The notes beneath the pieces are model-generated. The model saw only the letters and a program-made list of their open reading frames with translations, was not told where the DNA came from and searched no databases. A DNA stretch of 7,395 nt. Origin: Candidatus Bathyarchaeota archaeon. GTDB taxonomy: Archaea > Thermoproteota > Bathyarchaeia > TCS64. Each line of letters begins with the position of its first letter. Positions within the stretch are counted from its first letter, which is position 1. The stretch covers positions 1 through 7,395 of the forward strand of contig JAUYEB010000094.1 of the NCBI GenBank assembly GCA_030691555.1, written 5' to 3'. Made by a program: the position numbers and the translations under genes. Positions 5,407 through 7,395 of the stretch are shown piece by piece.

Positions 5407-6205
5407 TTTTCGCCCAGTGGCGTGCAACCTCCTCAGCGGTGGCGTGCCAGACGGCTGGGAAGCGTTCTATGTAGTTGAGGAGCCTGTCGAGGAGCATGAG
5501 GCCCCCGGGTTTGCCGATGATCTGGGGGTGGAACATCGTGGTGTAGCAGAGCCCGTATTGGTAGTAGCCGTCGAAGGCGTTCGTCCATATCTGGTAGCCC
5601 GTCTCGGGGCTCTGTATGCGCGTGTTGTAGCTGGTGCCGGGGTAGTCGGCGAAGAGGTGGAAGTCGTCCATGTCGTAGTAGCTGGGCACGATGGTGAGGC
5701 CGTTCCCTAGCCTGTAGGGTAGGTCGCTGCCCCTCATGCTCGAGTCGTAGAGGAAGCCGTTCTCGGCGAGGATGTCGTGTGTGTTGGGGCCGACCTCTCC
5801 GCCGGCGACGCGGTTGCCGACGGGTGTGAACCCGGACGCCTCCTTAATCGCGTCTCGGGTGGCGAGTATCCGCCTCGCCTCTTCCTCCTTCGGGAGCTTC
5901 ACGGTGTCCTCGTGCTTCCACCCGTGGCAGGCGAGCTCGTGGCCCCGTCTCCCGATCTCCCTGAAGACGTCGGGGTGGTTGACGGCGTTTATCCCGGGGA
6001 CGAAGAAGGTCGCCTTGACTCTGTGCTTGTCGAGGAGGTTGAGGAGGCGCGGGTAGACGGGGGCGTTCCATTCGTACTCTCCCAAGCTCATGGTCCGCGG
6101 CATGCTCGCGACCTCGGGCCTGTTCCCCATGAAGACGTACTCCGCGTCGCAGTCGAACGTCAGGCAGACGGCGCACCTCTTACCCTCGGGCCAAACACCG
6201 CCCAT
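5402..6205 (-). CDS. Polysaccharide deacetylase / PuuE-like NodB-fold hydrolase
   Basis: This is a metal-dependent hydrolase of the NodB (CE4-like) fold. The best resemblance is to the branch that includes Helicobacter PgdA-type and PuuE/allantoinase-like proteins, which act on N-acetyl sugars or on cyclic amides such as imides and allantoin. Numbered from the TTG at 6208 (one residue before the ATG), visible motifs are TFDCD (Asp19, Asp21), HGWKH (His95, His99 as metal ligands), NRVAGGE (Arg133), YDSSM (Asp155) and FHPQIIGKPG (His227), the last resembling the HPxxxGxP element of the PuuE branch. The ATG at 6205 is preferred to the TTG because GGTG lies 6 nt upstream of it. No signal peptide or membrane segment is seen, so the enzyme is probably cytoplasmic, favouring a small-molecule substrate over a cell-wall polymer. 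It may read into vapBC, 35 nt downstream. Confidence 0.88.
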   Translation of the reverse strand: MGGVWPEGKRCAVCLTFDCDAEYVFMGNRPEVASMPRTMSLGEYEWNAPVYPRLLNLLDKHRVKATFFVPGINAVNHPDVFREIGRRGHELACHGWKHEDTVKLPKEEEARRILATRDAIKEASGFTPVGNRVAGGEVGPNTHDILAENGFLYDSSMRGSDLPYRLGNGLTIVPSYYDMDDFHLFADYPGTSYNTRIQSPETGYQIWTNAFDGYYQYGLCYTTMFHPQIIGKPGGLMLLDRLLNYIERFPAVWHATAEEVARHWAKK

Positions 6206-6237
6206 CAATCACACCCAAGATAAAACCCACACACACC

Positions 6238-6247
6238 GAGATAATCA
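6238..6247 (-). promoter_or_regulatory. Candidate TATA box for the deacetylase gene
   Basis: The minus strand reads TGATTATCTC here. Standard spacing puts the transcription start near 6217, leaving a 12-nt leader that just includes the Shine-Dalgarno-like GGGTGTGAT (6216-6208). The fit of start site, ribosome site and ATG supports the call; no other data do. Confidence 0.4.
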
Positions 6248-6356
6248 TCGCTATGCCCGTTAATCGGGAGAAAACAGGGCGGACGTAGAACCCTAACACA
6301 GTTCGCCCCTCCACAACCAAGATAACAGATCCAGCCCCCCCGGATCAGTATTATCA

Positions 6357-6806
6357 ATGTCCACATCATCAGACCCGAAGAAGATCAGAGTCCTCTACGT
6401 GGACAAAGAGCCGACGCGCCTAGAGTTTACGCGGTCGATGAAGGGGAAACTCCCAAACCTCGAGATCACGACCACCTCAAACCCCCACGACGTCGTCAAG
6501 ATACTGCGGGACGGGTTCGACTGCCTCATACTCAACGGCGAGATGGGAGACGTAGACGGCCCGCAGATCGCCGAGACCGTCAGGGGCAGCGGCTTCCCGA
6601 GCCTCCCAATAATAATCATACGGGGCTCAGACAAGGTGACGACGAAAAAAGAAGACGAGGGAGCCGGAGTCGACGCGTTCTACGACGAGGAGAGAGGCTC
6701 GGAGCGCGTGGAGGAACTCGCGGCGACCGTGCTGAGGCTCGCCGAGAGCAGGTCGAGGAGGGCCGAGGCGAAGAAGAGAGGCATACACGCCCCCATAGGG
6801 GCTTAG
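6357..6806 (+). CDS. Stand-alone receiver-like (pseudo-receiver) protein
   Basis: This 149-residue protein follows the pattern of a response-regulator receiver domain with no output domain. Residues 10-19 (IRVLYVDKEP) match the first strand and acidic loop. Residues 55-68 (DCLILNGEMGDVDG) match the phosphorylation-site strand, and LPIIIIRGSD (83-92) and GAGVDAFYDEE (102-112) match the last two signature strands. The key residues are changed: the second acidic residue of the Mg site is Lys17, the phosphoacceptor Asp is Asn60, the conserved Thr/Ser is Arg89, and the conserved Lys is Glu111. It therefore probably cannot be phosphorylated in the usual way and may work as a binding module. The C-terminus (about 125-141) is a basic helix, RLAESRSRRAEAKKR, that could bind nucleic acid or a partner. 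It is the only plus-strand gene, divergent from the deacetylase; no kinase gene is nearby. Codon bias supports coding. Confidence 0.8.
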   Translation: MSTSSDPKKIRVLYVDKEPTRLEFTRSMKGKLPNLEITTTSNPHDVVKILRDGFDCLILNGEMGDVDGPQIAETVRGSGFPSLPIIIIRGSDKVTTKKEDEGAGVDAFYDEERGSERVEELAATVLRLAESRSRRAEAKKRGIHAPIGA

Positions 6807-7395
6807 GGCAGCAAGGACCCCGCGCCTCGGGTACGAGATACCCCTCCAACCTCCGCCGGCATCCGCCGCCAAACAACCCCGAAAAAGACCCCAAAACCGA
6901 AAACAGACGAAAATAACCGGAAACGCGGCGACGACGAACACACCCCCCTCCCCCCCCACGTGCACGCGACGAGAAACAGACAAACGGAAAAAAGGGCCCC
7001 AATCGGGCCGACTCGTTGACGACGACGTTCTCCAGGCTGAAGTAGCGCTTCGCTAGGAAGCGTATCTTCTTTATGTTCTCCCCGTTCTTGCCGATGGCTA
7101 TCCCCTTATCGTGTGGGTCGACGGTAACCATCGCTATCTTGTGCCCGTCCATCCTGTCGACGAGGCGGATATCCTTCACCTGCGCCGGCTTCAACGCGTT
7201 CCTGAGGAACTTGTCGGGGTCGTCCATGTACTCGAATATCTCGACCTGCTTGTTCGTCATGGCGCGGAACCGCTTTATCTTCTCCCCGCCCTTCCCCACG
7301 GCGAGGCCGACCTCCCCCTTCTTGACGGTGAAGATGAGGCTGTCCTCCTCGATTATGCAGTCCACAACGGTCGCCCCCGTCATGTTCTGGAGCAG
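6616..7395 (-). CDS. nusA: Archaeal NusA-like KH protein, start outside window, stop apparently missing
   Basis: Archaeal NusA is a small RNA-binding transcription elongation/termination factor with two KH domains. The minus strand at 7395-7012 encodes LLQNMTGATVVDC, then VGLAVGKGGEKIKRF (first KH, GKGG loop) and KGIAIGKNGENIKKI (second KH, GKNG loop), ending LAKRYFSLENVVVNE. The Met at 7383 is internal: family members have a few more residues before the TGAT motif, so the true start lies beyond the right edge. Family members normally end near VVVNE (about 7012), but here no stop occurs and the frame runs to TGA at 6616. It passes through a terminator-like hairpin and then Gly/Arg/Ser-rich sequence antisense to the receiver gene. 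That tail is unlike any protein domain and is probably not functional. A base error, a true stop loss or a very short 3' extension are possible. The gene is certain; its 3' boundary is not. Confidence 0.88.
   Translation of the reverse strand: MLQNMTGATVVDCIIEEDSLIFTVKKGEVGLAVGKGGEKIKRFRAMTNKQVEIFEYMDDPDKFLRNALKPAQVKDIRLVDRMDGHKIAMVTVDPHDKGIAIGKNGENIKKIRFLAKRYFSLENVVVNESARLGPFFPFVCFSSRARGGGGGCVRRRRVSGYFRLFSVLGSFSGLFGGGCRRRLEGYLVPEARGPCCPKPLWGRVCLSSSPRPSSTCSRRASARSPRVPPRAPSLSPRRRTRRLRLPRLLFSSSPCLSPV
6807..6987 (+). other. T-poor intergenic stretch with phased A-tracts and C-tract
   Basis: The gap between the receiver gene and the nusA terminator has no convincing gene. Only about 5% of plus-strand bases are T. 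A-tracts near 6872, 6884, 6894, 6902, 6911 and 6922 lie about one helical turn apart, except for one 7-base step, which could bend the DNA. A C6-T-C8 run (6943-6957) is G-rich on the minus strand. The lack of T explains why all minus-strand frames stay open here, so the open frames are not evidence of coding. Confidence 0.5.
6988..7009 (-). terminator. Hairpin plus T6 terminator at the 3' end of nusA
   Basis: On the minus strand GGCCC (7009-7005) pairs with GGGCC (6999-6995) around a 5-nt loop, GATTG, followed by C and T6 (6993-6988). This GC stem with a U-tract begins 2 nt after the codon where the conserved NusA protein ends. It fits a transcript terminator for the nusA operon and marks where the gene should end. 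Confidence 0.65.

Noticed and set aside
6318..6326. TATA box for the receiver gene (AAGATAACA)
   Set aside because: The spacing would suit an 8-nt leader, but the sequence is too unlike a TATA box to support a feature.
6627..6983. Minus-strand frame of 118 codons downstream of nusA
   Set aside because: It is open only because the plus strand is T-poor; it is antisense to the receiver gene and has no domain-like sequence.
1..7395. CRISPR array, insertion sequence or attachment site
   Set aside because: No regularly spaced repeats, transposase or integrase frames, or flanking tRNA repeats are visible anywhere in the window.

Overview
This window is archaeal. It carries, on the minus strand, an archaeal replication and translation cluster: both primase subunits (PriL, PriS), a GINS subunit, ribosomal proteins L44e and S27e, translation factor aIF2-alpha and the start of Nop10. 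Proteins of these types occur together only in Archaea. PriS next to a Gins51/Gins15-type gene resembles Sulfolobus, so a member of the TACK/Thermoproteota branch is likely. The high GC and mixed ATG/GTG/TTG starts do not decide the lineage further. A Bathyarchaeia- or Nitrososphaeria-like host is only a guess.

Layout, right to left on the minus strand. At the right edge is the 3' part of an archaeal NusA-like KH protein. Its reading frame has no stop where the conserved protein ends and runs on antisense into the neighbouring gene, although a hairpin plus T6 terminator lies exactly at the expected end. A T-poor stretch of about 200 bases follows. It has roughly phased A-tracts and a C6-T-C8 tract, and it separates NusA from the only plus-strand gene, a small stand-alone receiver-like protein that has lost the usual phosphoacceptor Asp, Thr and Lys. 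Divergent from that gene is a NodB-fold polysaccharide deacetylase/PuuE-like hydrolase. Then comes a vapBC toxin-antitoxin pair with a compact AT-rich promoter/operator that probably gives a leaderless mRNA.

The left 4.5 kb is the housekeeping operon: priL, an unlisted 41-codon zinc-finger-like ORF, priS, gins51, L44e, S27e, aIF2-alpha, nop10. From priS to S27e, neighbouring genes overlap by 4 nt (ATGA) or lie 1 nt apart, so translational coupling is likely. Transcription probably also starts inside the operon, before priS. The arrangement ties primer synthesis and helicase assembly (primase, GINS of the CMG helicase) to ribosome and translation-initiation components.

The best candidate for something undescribed is the 41-codon ORF between priL and priS. 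It has strongly GC-biased third positions and a CxH...CxxCxH pattern, and could be a small primase-linked zinc protein. The evidence is internal to this sequence only. Other points of interest are the missing nusA stop, the degenerate receiver domain and the vapBC operator.
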